Notes under the pieces: model-generated
Told to the model about the DNA's origin: nothing
The model's database searches: none
The model's input: only the letters and a program-made list of their open reading frames with translations
Source: Rosa chinensis
Lineage: Eukaryota > Streptophyta > Magnoliopsida > Rosales > Rosaceae
Direction: 5' to 3'
Length of the DNA: 64,000 bases
Assembly: GCF_002994745.2 (NCBI RefSeq)
Contig: NC_037092.1
Coordinates: 81,512,824 to 81,576,823 of the forward strand
Program-made: the position numbers and the translations under genes
Part shown: positions 33,660 through 45,505 of the stretch, piece after piece
Layout: the number at the start of each line of letters is the position of its first letter
Position numbering within the stretch: the stretch's first letter is position 1

Positions 33660-34860
33660 ATGAATACCAGTAACAATGGGTGGCCTCCTCAAGGTGGAGG
33701 ACCATCTATGGACACATCAGATTGGAGTCAATTGCCGTCAGATGCACAACATGGATGGCAACAGGGAGCTCCCCAACAGCAACGGCAGCAAACCTCAAAT
33801 TCTCAGCAGTACTATATTTACTCGCAGCAGTATATGTACCAGCAACAGTTACAACAACAACTCCTCCTTCAAAGTCATATTCAACTGCAACAAGAGCAGC
33901 AGCAGATTCCACTACAAAAAACTCAGTTGCAATCTTCTCAGCAATCAGCATCTGTTATGCAACCTTCGGTGGAGCCATTGCATCTCTCTGTGCAACCTTC
34001 TGAGCAATTGCCGCCAGATGCACGACATAGCATTGTCAACAAAATGTGAGTATATCAAAAGCTAGAATTAGATAGATCAAGTTTTATTATTCTTCCATTT
34101 CTTTAACTTTGTGATCCCAAAACAAGTTACTATACTAGCTTTTTTATCATATATGTCATAGTTTAATATAAACTGAATCTCAATGAATGTAGAGAACATT
34201 ATTTTGGATTCTTGAGTTCCAATCTAGGGAAAGTCACTGAAAGAATACAAGTTTGAGATATATGGTGGATATATAACAAGCAGATTTTTATAGTTAAAGC
34301 ATGTCTAAATGATTATCATCGGAGTTGAATTATGCAATCTGGTCCGATATGGATGATGTACTACTGACTGATGTTCTGGTCTTGTTCCATATTATTTGTA
34401 CATTCTTACAGTTTCAGCATAGCTTAACCATGATTATATTCTGTTGGGATTAATCTTCATGGTCAATAACATATATGTATCGCTTGCACTTGAAGAACTA
34501 ATGTGTTAAAGAGGAATCCGTCCTGTGGTCAAATTGGATTACCAGAACTCGAGAGAATCGCAGCAACACTTGAGGAGAAGATATATGCTGTTGCCTCAAG
34601 CCAGGTACTTTGATAATTGTTCGAGTTCTTCTAATCGTTCTTTCAGGAAAAGTTATAATACATTTGTTACATATAGATTGCTTACTTTTGACGAACATTA
34701 ATAAAATCTAAGTTTGTTTTGTGTGTTCATCTCTTCTTTCCAGGCGGATTATCTGCATAAAGTAAGTCTGAAGATGCTCACCATGGAGACGCAAATCACA
34801 GCTCCCCCATCCAATGACAGTTTGGAATCATTATTTGCTTCCCTGGATTTGCAGGACTAG
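33660..34860 (+). CDS. Compact MED15-like KIX protein with a Q-rich insert in exon 1
   Basis: The exons are 33660-34045, 34496-34604 and 34744-34860 (TAG). Together they give 203 residues with correct AG/GT borders and phases. Exon 1 starts MNTSNNGWPPQGGGPSMDTS. At the point where other members go on to RQRIVNK it instead carries about 90 residues of Gln-rich sequence (SQQYYIYSQQYMYQQQL, LQLQSSQQSA-like), then QLPPDARHSIVNK. Exon 2 encodes a divergent KIX half (LPELERIAATLEEKIYAVASSQ). Exon 3 (ADYLHKVSLKMLTMET) ends in an acidic, hydrophobic tail DSLESLFASLDLQD. It lacks the MED15 body. It could act as a small KIX competitor (inference). Confidence 0.65.
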
Positions 34861-35930
34861 TTTGGTTGGATGCTAGCTTTCAAGTGCTTCACTTATTTTC
34901 TGTTCTGTATATGTCAGCACATTCTCATTATGCCAAATTGGCTTCTCTTTAATGAAATTATGTCGAGTGTGAGAGAAGTGATAGCCAAAAGAAAAGATCT
35001 GAAGGAAGCAATGCTATATATGACAGTATGACTCAAGAGTTTCTAAAGTATTATTGTGTAACACAAGTGATCACATTTTCAATTGTCATTATTTTTATAC
35101 TGGGGAATCATTAAATTTAAAGCCAGAATGACAAAGTCCCTTCTGAATAGGGCAAACAAGTGACAGCCTCCTACTCCGAAGTACTGAACCCCCAAACCAA
35201 ACCCAAAAGTTACATACCTCTTTTAAGGGCCACCCAACAAAGGGAAACTAAAACAAAGCCCAGAGTGAGTAGAAACAACGACTAGTTTTGGGCCCAAAAT
35301 TGGGAACTCAATTAGCTCACAGGGCCCATTTTTTCTGTCACTGAAGCCGTCGATCCCACCGCCACTAGGGTGTTCGTAATGCTCTCCGTTGTCGATTTGT
35401 TGTGCATACTTGCTCATTGCTTAATCCAAACCTTCAACTCAATCTCCAAGGGAGATCTTGATTGATATAGACTCGACTAGGGATGCAAAACACGTAGCCA
35501 CTAATAAGCATCCGAATCCAAAAATTACATATCTCAATTAAAAAACTACTTCTCGACCTAATTTTTGTGTTACCGACTCAAAAGCTACTAATGCATTTGT
35601 CGATTAATTTCTAGCAAAACTTAACCTAGTCTTAACTTTGTCATCCGGCAACCCTTCGACGCCAAACTTGAGAGGTTTCAGGATTCGCCGCTAATCGTCG
35701 GTTTGATCAACTTAATGACATTGTTCATGATTTTTTTTTTTTTTTGTCAAACGACATTGTTCATGATTAATAAAAAATAAAAATAAAAAAGTAAATAAAT
35801 TAAAAAAAGGAAATTCATTTAAGAGTTTGAAAATGATTGAGGTGACCCATACATTGAACTTTTCACTTTTCAGGTTGCGAGGAAAACGCACGCATTTAGT
35901 ACATCAGTGAGCAAAGCCAGTCTTCGAGCT
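34861..35930. other. Intergenic; one weak minus-strand frame
   Basis: Mostly AT-rich 3' flank. A 64-codon minus frame at 35417-35223 starts MSKYAQQIDNGEHYEHPSG and is preceded by no clear promoter. I do not recognise it, and it may be a fragment of another gene. Nothing else is supported. Confidence 0.3.
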
Positions 35931-35940
35931 TCTATATACA
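35931..35940 (+). promoter_or_regulatory. TATA box of the 36.6-kb MED15-like gene
   Basis: TCTATATACA is followed by a leader exon that ends at a GT donor near 36035. The same arrangement is repeated before the 56.3-kb gene, which supports a 5' UTR intron of about 550 bp. Confidence 0.55.
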
Positions 35941-36584
35941 CTACAGACGAGAATCGGTGATTTCCCGTCGTCTCCAATTTCCTGATCACTGTTTTAAAAC
36001 CCTTCTCCCATCTTCACAATCCCTCAAAGAGAAAGGTAATGAAATTTTCAATCTTTTTTCTTCTCAGTTTTGTGAAGGTTCTGCCTTAATTTCTGGGTTA
36101 TTCAATTTTGGTTTTGTGTATATACAATTTCATGATCATCAATTCTATTGCTCAGATCATCTTTAAAGTTTGTTGCTTTTTCGATTGAATGTGAGTTTCT
36201 TTTTTTTATTTTTTATTTTTTGCATAGTGAATTCGGTAATTGTATATTGAAATCCTGCTTAATATTGATCAAGAATGGATAGATCAAGAATCACTATGAT
36301 CAATCAAAGTTAGCAACTTGTGTATATGATATTTCTCAATTTCTGAAAAATTATTTTATGGTCTGGATGGATCATGGTACACGTGGTGGTCTGGATCAAT
36401 TTCATTGGTTCATATAACATGTATTTGTTGCTGATTGGTTTCCTTAATTTAATTTTTTTTTTTTACCTCCCTGCAATGGTCCCACTAAATTCGAGTGATA
36501 TTATTGACTCGGACCAGCACGTTGTACTTGGTATTTAATGTTGTCTTGCATTGCTCAAACATGTTGTTGGGTTGGTTAGGTTTA

Positions 36585-39075
36585 ATGGATAACAACAATG
36601 GCATTCCTCCTCAAGATGGACAGCCCTCAATGGAAGCAGGAGATTGGAGGAGCAGAATGCCCACGGATATGCGGCAAAGACTTATCAATAAGATGTTAGT
36701 ATGTTGTATATTGATCTATTCATCCAGATTTCACTTTTGTTAAGAAATCTAGCTGCACTTCATTAACTTTTAAGTGTTGCATGCAAAGAATGTCTACATT
36801 GAAGGCGCATCGCCCCATTTCTGGTCAAGAGGGATTAGATGAACTCGAGGAAAATGCTGTAAGTTTGGAGGAAAAGATTTATGCTGCTGCCACTAGCCAG
36901 GTACATACTTTAATCTTGGGATCCTAATTAATTTTTCATGCTACATGTAAGCATATTTTGTTTCTGTAATCTAACTTTAATTTATGTTGATCTGTATTTC
37001 TAGTTGGACTATCTCTGGAAAATTATGCTCACAGTTGTGACCAAGCCACAGAATACAACATCCAATCCTCTAGAATCCAATGGCAAGGGACCTCTCGATT
37101 CAGGTAAAAACACCTCTGTTTCAGTTCGCGTTTATATGTTTATTTTGCATAATTACTGAGTAGGGTCTTCTGGCATGCAACCCCAAGTTGCTGATCAAGG
37201 ACAATCAGTCTCAATGTCATTGCCAGCCAATCAGTCCCAAACAAGGCAACATTTCGTACCACAGAACATACAGAATAACATTCTGCCTGCCAGAGTTCAA
37301 AGTTATGCTGGGTTGTCATCTGGACTTTCTCCTACCATAAACTATCAAACAAGGGAACAATTTGTACCGCAAAATATTCAGAATAGCATTCTGACTGCTG
37401 GAGTTCAAAGTTCTGTTGGCTTATCATCTGCACTATCTCCTACCGGAAACTATCATCTGTATGGCCTCCAACCCCCTGCCCCTGGTCAAAATATTCCCGG
37501 CTTATCATATGCACTGCCTCCTCCACAGGGTCTGAATAAGTCTGCACTACTTGCCTCTATTCCGTCTGGCTTTTCTTCTGCTCCAGCATCTATTATGCGA
37601 CCTTCCACACTGCAGTCATCTCTCCCTAGGCTTCAGCAGAATCAACAATCAACTATTCCCCACTCTTCACAATCCATGCTTCAGCAAACAGCAGTGCCAC
37701 AACAGCAAATGTTGCCCCAACAGCATCAACAGCAACAGTTAACAGGTTCTAGACCACTCAGTTCCTATAAATTTCTTATCTCCTTCACTTGCTTGTTTTC
37801 ATGTTATGTTTTGATGAGTATGGTGTGAATACAACAGTTTCATGTATTCTTTACTCCTTTACTCTTCAGGATTAGCTCAAAATTTATGTTGTCTAATGGC
37901 TTAAAAAAAATTGACTAAGAAGTTATTCAAAACAAAAAAGTAATTGTGGGAACCAGCCAACTTGTATCTATATTTTATCTGAAGTAGCTTTCATCCTTTT
38001 GGTTGTGTGACATTTATGGTTATTAATTCTTAAGTTTGATCAATTAGTTTAGAGATCAAGAATTTTCAGTGAATCTTTATGCTTATGCTGCTTCGAAGGT
38101 CTGGTTGTCATGTACTCTTTTTTGCCCATGGCTTTATTATCTATAATCTTGTGTATACCCTGTTTTCTTTTAGCCTGTGGAGTTTCTAGTGTGTGATTAG
38201 TTTTTTTAATTTGTTTAAAAAAAACATGCATTTTAAACTCTTTCTCTGTAGGATGGTTTTCCCTCTTTCTTGATCGATGTTCTGCAAGTAATGCATTCTC
38301 TCGAATTTTATCCTCAGTCATATGCAAATTTCTTATCGTTTTTATGCACTGAAATTCTGTGTCTTCTTTCTCAGGGTCTTCAACAGATCAGCAGAACAAG
38401 AAGAATCCATCGCAGTCGATTGCAGAGCTGTTAACCACAATAAAGAACTCACAGCAGCAGGTCCCTATGGGCTCTATTCAACAGACTCCGGTCAGTGCTC
38501 CCCAGCAAGCTAACATGAATGTACAGAGTGGGATTAACACATTGCACCCAAACGTTATTCCACTCAGTATTCTTCAGAACCAACAACAATATCAGAATCA
38601 ACTTCAGCGACAATATCAAATCCAGCTACTACATCAACAGAGTCAACAGCTGCAGTTGATGCAGATGCAGCAGATAAATCAACAACTGCAACAGCAGCTG
38701 GCTAGACAGTCGCAGACACACCAAATGCCACAGCTCCACCAAATCAGAGTTGTTGACGCAAACATGAATGCCTCGTCATCACAGAGTGGGAGTAATATGC
38801 TGCAGGCAAACATTGTTTCTCCTCTGCCAAACTCTGGTATTGTTGATAACCAGCATCTGAAGCAAGAACAGGAGCAGAAAATGTTTAAGCATCAACCCCA
38901 GCAACCATATCAACAGCTACAGATCCAGATGCCGCAGATGCTTCAAGAAAAGCAACAGCAAAAGATACAGCAACTAGAGCAACAAGCAAAGCATCAGCTG
39001 TGTCATATTTATTTCATTTATCTCATCTTTCTCACCATTCTGATGGGTGCTCTCATCTTCGGGATAGGCCATTGA
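36585..39075 (+). CDS. MED15-like Q-rich protein with C-terminal membrane-like tail (module 9)
   Basis: The exons are 36585-36694, 36789-36900, 37004-37103, 37164-37745 and 38375-39075. Phases agree and give 534 residues. Residues 1-107 are a divergent KIX region (MSTLKAHRPISGQEGLDELEE; the third exon lacks a few residues of SLKMLTMET). Exon 4 (about 108-301) holds two 36-residue direct repeats around FVPQNIQN and then a Q-rich end. Exon 5 is Gln-rich (QIQLLHQQSQQLQLMQMQQ). The last 25 residues are strongly hydrophobic (IYFIYLIFLTILMGALIFGIG) and look like a tail anchor. The conserved MED15 body (WQEEVYQK, VSKSNISPG) is absent here but lies further downstream. Confidence 0.68.
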
Positions 39076-39639
39076 TGTATTTAGGCCTTGTTCTCCCCGA
39101 CCGTACTATCTGACTATCCTTTGATGAGCTTTTAAGTTGATCCTGATGTTTCACAGGGACAACTGGACTTTTTAGCTGAACGTAATTTTAATATCTCTTT
39201 TGAGGACTATTTATGCTGTTGGTTTATTCAGTCTACCTAATTCGTGCCTTCATGGTGTGCATTGAAGAGGAAAATGCAGTTCGCTTGTGATATATAGGTT
39301 TGAAAAGAATTCCCTGGAATTCACCAAAGAATAAAAATAACAAAGCGTGTTATTTATGGGTTACCCGCCCAAGCGTACCAAACGTGTATATATCTTTCTT
39401 GGAGACTTAGACTACCAGATTAAGCCAAGTCAGCCCACCCACATCAGAAAATATTAAATACATATATCTATATTTGCTGAAGGCAATTTCTGATTCTTAC
39501 AGCTAATCGGTCGTTTTTAAAGGAAATCATGTTATTTGTTTTGGTCAAAGTTTCTAAATATATAACTTCATCGCAAGTTTTCTTCCTCAGATTGTTGGAA
39601 GTTTGCAAGGTCTTCATCGCAAGCCTCGATTTTTCATAT

Positions 39640-40040
39640 GCAATGGATCAGCAGAACCAGAGGTATCAATCTCAAAGAGCCCTTCCGGAGAGTTCAACAA
39701 GTATGTATGTTTTTCTTTCTTTCTTTTTCTTGCAATCATGCAGGTCCCTACTTTCTGTTCCATTTCAAAATTCAAATAATACTGTTTATGTTGTTAAAAA
39801 ATACATAATTTGTATGAGTCATAACAGTCCTTCAGGTGTCCAAAAGTAACATTTCACCTGGTTTGAAGGAGAAGTTGGGTATATACGAATACGAGAAGCA
39901 GATTATAAATTTCATTAATACAAATAGGCCCAGGAAGACTGTTTCTTCTCTACATCTTCCCCCACCTGAGATGCACAATGCACACCTGCTGCAACAACCC
40001 AAGATGGAGCAACAAGATTCAAATGGTAGCATTCCTTGAT
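39640..40040 (+). pseudogene. MED15-like exon fragments out of normal order
   Basis: 39640-39702 encodes MDQQNQRYQSQRALPESST, normally upstream of the LDST..WQEEVYQK exon. 39834-40035 encodes VSKSNISPGLKEKLGIYEYEKQ to KMEQQD, a 5'-truncated copy of the big MED15 exon; it begins mid-exon without its KLEKLKVFRTMLEH part. The order is reversed relative to the 56.3-kb gene, so this is a rearranged fragment. Confidence 0.6.
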
Positions 40041-40392
40041 CAATGTTCTGCAAGTAATTACAAAACTTTTGTGTGTTTTGTGCACCTACTAATGTCCTTT
40101 TTTGTAGATCATGTAATATATCTTAATTTCTTATCCCCGACTACTGATACAAGTGGCACTGATTGGCAAGAGGAGGTCTATCAAAAGGTGATGTGCCTAA
40201 TTCGTTTCCCATTAAATGGCATTTGTATATGATAGATTGATAGCGGATTATAAAGAAATTGAAGGCTCAGTTTTGGGGTTTGTTCCCTTATTTAGGGGTT
40301 CTTGGAACACATTGTACATATATGTTCTTAATTTGTGATTTTGTGATATAGGATTGAAAAGGAAATTGAAGGCATTGCTTTGGGTTTGGCCA

Positions 40393-41119
40393 TTTGGATA
40401 AGGGTGCGGCTATTGCCACCCTACTATTTTCTTAGTTCACCCTACAAATATTTAAATTATTGAAAGACTATATTACCCAAATGCAAAATGACTAATAAGT
40501 ACACTAATTTTCTAAAATCTAAATTTGTAAAGAAAACTAAATACATAATCAGTTAATTAAATACAAAGACTACTTAATTTCTCATTGGATAACATTAATC
40601 TTTTTCTTCTCCACCTAAATTTGAATTTATTACTCTCTTTTTTTTTGTCTTTTTGTTCTCTCCTCATGGTTAATTTGTTATTCAATTCACAAAACCATTA
40701 GTGTTAATTTCATCAAAATCTTTGCAATATTCTTCATGAACACTGAAAGTAAAAAATTAAAACACGAAAAAAAAAATCAATATTTTCTTCATTGCTCATA
40801 GTTGTTAACTTACTAATCTTTTTATATAGATTGAAATAGACGAACATTGAAATTGAAAGGAAAAAAAATGGAAGTAAATCAAATTATGATTATTAGAAAA
40901 CTTTAATATATTTTAGTTTTGTTATTGGTATAAATTAAATGAGAGATTTTCGTTAAAAAAATTCTTTTTTAATTGGATATGTCATATAAGGATATTTCTA
41001 GAAAGAGAAATGAGTTAGATAAGTAAATTTAATAATTGAAATTAAAATGTAGGGTGTAATGAGCAAATAGGGTAAACAAAGTAAATGATAGGGTGGCAAT
41101 AGCCGCACCCTTTGGATAA
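40393..41119. mobile_element. MULE-type MITE, perfect TIR and 9-bp target duplication
   Basis: The element spans 40402-41110 (709 bp). Its ends are perfect inverted repeats of 22 bp (GGGTGCGGCTATTGCCACC, and three further bases), with weaker pairing beyond. The target site TTTGGATAA is duplicated exactly at 40393-40401 and 41111-41119. The interior is AT-rich and non-coding. It is the intact relative of the elements at 2647 and 3359. Confidence 0.92.
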
Positions 41120-41151
41120 TAGTGTTTATATTCAGGCATTAATTAGGAATG

Positions 41152-41358
41152 TGTTTAAGTATAATGTATTTGAGAGAGATTGATGAGAGAGATGTGTTCT
41201 TATTATTGAGAATAGGAGCCCTATATATAGGGATTACAAAGTGCTAGTTCTAATGTTACAAGGAATACCAATCCGTGTAGGATTGGGAAATCTAGAACCT
41301 TCTCTCCTATTGCTACTCCTAGTTTGATAAGGCACACTAAATCGATATTCCTTCAACA
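41152..41358 (-). repeat. 3' LTR of copia C
   Basis: The LTR runs TGTTTAAGT to CTTCAACA. The internal TATATATA palindrome (CCCTATATATAGGG) is the likely promoter TATA. The adjacent purine tract in sense is AAGAGGGAG. Confidence 0.92.
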
Positions 41359-41557
41359 CTCCCTCTTGTGCCGCTTCAAACTTGGCGGTGACGCTTCATC
41401 CGTTGCCTCGTTAAAAACCTTGCCAGGTAACAAAAACCCTGTGGGATAAAAATAACCCTGGTCGAAGGACAAAAAGAGCACAACACGTCCTTCACTCTTC
41501 GAGATCGAACATGTAGACATCATAACTCCCCCTGATGTCGATATCTCCCCCTGATTG

Positions 41558-42244
41558 CTATAATCGTGGGAGTTCGGATAACTTTCTCAATCCGATGCTC
41601 TTCACATGTTTCTCGAAGGTGGATTTAGGTAACGACTTAGTGAATAAGTCCGCTACATTATCCTCTGATCGGATTTGATTCACTTCAATCTTTAGAAGTG
41701 ATTGTTGTTGCTGATTATAAAAGAACTTAGGCGATATATGCTTGGTGTTGTTGCCCTTGATGAAACCTAACTTCATTTGTTCAATACAAGCTGCATTATC
41801 CTCATAAATGCATGTAGGTTCATCTGTGGTAGACTTCAAACCACAACTTCCTCGGATATGTCTAATTATAGACCTTAGCCATATACATTCACGTACGGCT
41901 TCATGTAGAGCAATAATCTCTGCATAATTTGAGGAAGTAGCAACAAGGGTCTGTTTCGTAGACCTCCAAGATATCGTAGTGCTTCCCATGGTAAAGACAT
42001 AACCAGTTTGGGAGCGACCTTTGTGAGGGTCAGAGAGGTACCCTGCATCAGCAAAACCCATCAAGACATCATTGTCGTTTTGATGGAGGGAGATAGGAGA
42101 ACGCCGGCCACCATGAGCGGTGGCGGCGCCGGCGGCGGCAACATGGCCGGCGGCCATTCCATGGACGGGGGCGTTTTGCCTTTTGGGGTCCAATCCCAAT
42201 TTTCCGTCATTCCTTTTCTCTCTGTAGGGATAGAATAGGCCCAT
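41558..42244 (-). pseudogene. Copia C RNase H domain
   Basis: It has typical copia RNase H phrases: GFADAGYLSDPHKGRSQTGYVF, with GSTTISWRSTKQ, SSNYAEIIALHEAVRE, IYEDNAACIE and NVADLFTKSLPK. Acidic catalytic positions D/E/D are visible. About 50 Ala/Gly/His-rich residues are inserted between GLFYP and the GFADAGY core (about 42070-42230), where copia proteins normally need only a short linker. The stop at 41558 is the normal end. It is separated from RT by an in-frame TGA. Confidence 0.8.
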
Positions 42245-42319
42245 ATCAATCGTACCTCTTAGGTATCGAAAGATTGTCTTTATACCAATCCAATGGCGGC
42301 GTGTTGGCGCAGAGCTATG

Positions 42320-43183
42320 TCAAGCTAACAAGTTCACTGCGAATGAGATATCCGGTCTTGTGCATTGAGCTAAGTACAATAATGCGCCTATTGCACTCAA
42401 ATAGGGCACCTCGGCCTCTAATGGTTCTTCGTCCTCATCCCTTGGACGAAACGGATCTTTTCCGGGCTCAAGACTACGGCCGATCATGGGAGTACTCGTA
42501 GGCTTTGCTTTATCTTCATTAAAGCGCCTTAGGATTTTCTGAGTATATGCAGACTGATGGATCAAGATTCCATCACTACGGTGCTCGAGTTCTAAACCGA
42601 GACAAAACCGTGTTTTCCCAAGATCTTTCATCTCAAATTCGGATTTCAAGTATTTAGCAGTTTCCTTCAACTCATCTAGAGTTCCAATTAGGTTCATGTC
42701 ATCGACATAAACTGCTACGATTGCAAATCTGGAACTTGTTCTTTTAATGAACACGCATGGGCATATTTCATTGTTAATATATCCCTTCCCAATCAAGTAG
42801 TCACTTAGACGGTTATACCACATCCGTCCGGATTGTTTTAATCCATATAGTGAGCGTTTTAATCTTATTGAAAACGCGCTCCGTGGTTTAGAGCCACTTG
42901 ATTTGGGTAATTGAAGTCCATCTGGAACCTTCATATATATCTCTGAATCTAGATCCCCATAGAGATATGCTGTAACCACATCCATAAGCTGCATGTCAAG
43001 TTTTTCGGAAACTACCAAACTGACAAGGTAGCGGAACGTTATAACGTCCATCACGGGAGAATATGTCTCCTCGTAGTCAATTCCAGGGCGTTGTGAGAAA
43101 CCTTGCGCCACAAGGCGGGCTTTGTATCTAACAACCTCGTTTTTTCTCATTACGCTTTCTAACAAAGACCTATTTATGGCCAA
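42320..43183 (-). pseudogene. Copia C reverse transcriptase domain
   Basis: It contains YKARLVAQGFSQRPGIDY, TYSPVMDVITFRYL, DVVTAYLYGDL, SLYGLKQSGRMWY and the catalytic YVDDM box, then LGLELEHR and RPDISFAVNLLA. A TGA at about 42320 breaks the join to RNase H. At the N-terminal side a Trp codon became TAG after PVGHK, and an A-run indel shifts the frame, so RT is not joined to the upstream linker either. Confidence 0.85.
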
Positions 43184-44135
43184 CAGGCTTTACACTTGGG
43201 GGTGTTTGCGTTACAGGCCCAAATACCTGTCTCTTTGTTAGTGAATCCAATTCAACCTGGATTGCATCTTTCCATTTAGGCCAATCCGCTCTTTGTTGAC
43301 ATTCTTCAACAGAGCGAGGTTCGATATCATCATATTCTATAATTCCTTTTGCAATATGATATGCAAATGCATCATCAATCGCCATAGAATTTCTATCCAT
43401 CATCTCATGTACACTAGTGTAATTTATGGAGATCTCTCTATTCTCTGGAGTTGGTTCTGACATTAGAGCGTCCCCCAATGATGTCTCTTGGACATAACCA
43501 TAATCCGGAATATTCTCATGAGATGGATTATTTACATCGATGATTAATGGATTATTTTGTGCCGAACTCGCTTTCTTTCTTGGGCGAGAATCCATCGAAC
43601 CTATGGGCCTCCCGCGCTTCTTGGCGGGAGCCGTGGGCCTAGCCACAACGTCACCATCATTGAGAGATGGGACGTTGGCGCCATGCTCATGCATTCTTGA
43701 GTTGGCGTCATGTCCTCTACTTTTAGGGACATCAATCCTTGCAGGCACGTTTGCAGCAGGTATGTGTGATCTCGTCACTTTAGCGATATCAGAAAACGCA
43801 TCAGGCATCGAATCTGCTACGTTCTGAAGATCGAGAATTCTCCGCACTTCAATTTCTGACTGTGCGGTTCGGGGATCAAGATGAGACAGAGTGGGGACAG
43901 ACCACGACAATTCCTGTCGTTCCTGTTGAACATTGATGTTCTTATCTCCCCCTAACGACGGGAAGACTGTCTCATCGAAGTGACAATCCGCAAATCTAGC
44001 GGTAAAGAGATCGCCTGTCAAGGGTTCTATGTAGCGGATAATCGTTGGAGAATCATATCCAACATAAAGGCCTAATCGTCTTGAGGACCCATTTTGGTGC
44101 GCTGTGGCGGCGCAATAGGCACATAGACTGCACAC
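43170..44135 (-). pseudogene. Copia C integrase C-terminus and linker to RT
   Basis: Starts in the integrase tail (GLYVGYDSPTIIRYIEPLTGD), continues through a basic linker (KKRGRPIGSMDSRPRKKAS) and ends at VEECQQRADWPKWKDAIQ, just before RT. One frame change (around 44090-44120) separates it from the integrase core frame. Confidence 0.8.
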
Positions 44136-45346
44136 CCAAATATGCGTAAGTGTGAGACATCAGGCTCATACCCAGTAACCATCTGGGACACAGAGAAGGG
44201 TTGAGTGGCAGTGGGCCTCAGACGAATAAGCACAGCTGCATGCAATATTGCATAGCCCCAAGCAGAAATAGGGAGATTGGTGCGCATCACCAATGCTCGA
44301 GCAACCATTTGTAGTCGTTTAATGGTGGCTTCTGCGAGACCATTTTGGGTATGAACATGAGGAACAGGATGTTCAACATCAATCCCAATGGACATGCAAT
44401 AATCATCAAAAGTATTTGATGTAAACTCCCCAGCATTGTCTAATCTTATAGACTTAATGGGATGATCAGGGTGGTGAGCCCGTAACTTAATTATTTGTGC
44501 TAGGAGTTTAGCAAATGCAGCGTTCCTTGTGGACAATAGCATGACATGTGACCAGCGTGTCGATGCATCAACCAACACCACAAAATATCTAAATGGTCCG
44601 CATAGTGGTTGAATAGGTCCACAAATATCACCTTGGATTCTTTGCAAGAATGGTATATTTTCTTTGGTGTCCTTTGCATAGGATGGTCTCGATCCTAACT
44701 TTGCTAAAGAGCAGGCTTTGCAGAACGAATGATGGGCTCCAAAAATAACCAATGAGGATTTTGGTTGAGCCATGAAGTCACAATGGACTTTAGAAGTCGA
44801 AATTTGAGTCAGAGGAGCAGAGGTGGCGTCAAAGCCACCCTTGAGCCGCAGGGGGATGGCGGCGCCGGCTAGTGGTGGCCGGACTTGAAGGGGGAAGGCA
44901 CCGTGAGGCGCAGGTGCTCCTCCTTGATCCAAATTTCGAGTTTTACTTCCTTTTGTTCTGAAAAAGGGATGTCCGTGTGAAGTCTTTAATATACGGATCA
45001 TCATGTCACGACCTGGGTGTCCCAAACGGTCGTGCCAAAACCTATACGTGTCGGAATCCCATAAATCATCTCTCATGACATGGTTGGATTCAATGACTCG
45101 AATAGTGGTTGCATACAACCCACTAGAGCGACACATAAGTTTCTCTAATACTCGTTTATGTCCGTAGTCATTAGAGGTGATGCAAAGGAACTCTTGTCCA
45201 TTCTCACAATGTGTTTCCATATGAAAACCATTGGCTCTTATATCTTTAAAATAATAAAGTTCGAAAAACATGTCTACGACATGAGATAAAATAAATCGAT
45301 ACTTTATTAATAATATCCAATGATGACACCAAAGTTTCGTGACCAT
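44072..45346 (-). pseudogene. Copia C pre-integrase and integrase core
   Basis: The pre-integrase zinc region shows FWHDRLGHPG and a later FCKACSLAK. The core shows the D (GDICGPIQP), D (RLDNAGEFTS) and E (NGLAEATIKRLQ) catalytic positions of the DDE triad. About 65 residues rich in Gly/Ala/Pro (around GGAPAPHGAFPLQVRPPLAG) are inserted between the His pair and the Cys pair of the zinc domain. This is at the same place where A has its 34-bp duplication. Confidence 0.8.
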
Positions 45347-45505
45347 AATCTAATCCAATATAAAAATCAAATTGATTTAAGGCATAATTGCCATGACATA
45401 ATTCTTGGAAAAATAAAAGACTATAAATAAAAATCTGCGGTATTTTGTCTTCATCGCCAGATTTAAAGTCTTTGTGAACTCGAAGTCTTGATCACCATGA
45501 TGCGA

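Noticed and set aside
39529..39849. 106-codon + frame as a separate gene
   Set aside because: Only a central piece (MDQQNQRYQSQRALPESST) is coding-like. The rest is intron sequence of MED15-like fragments.
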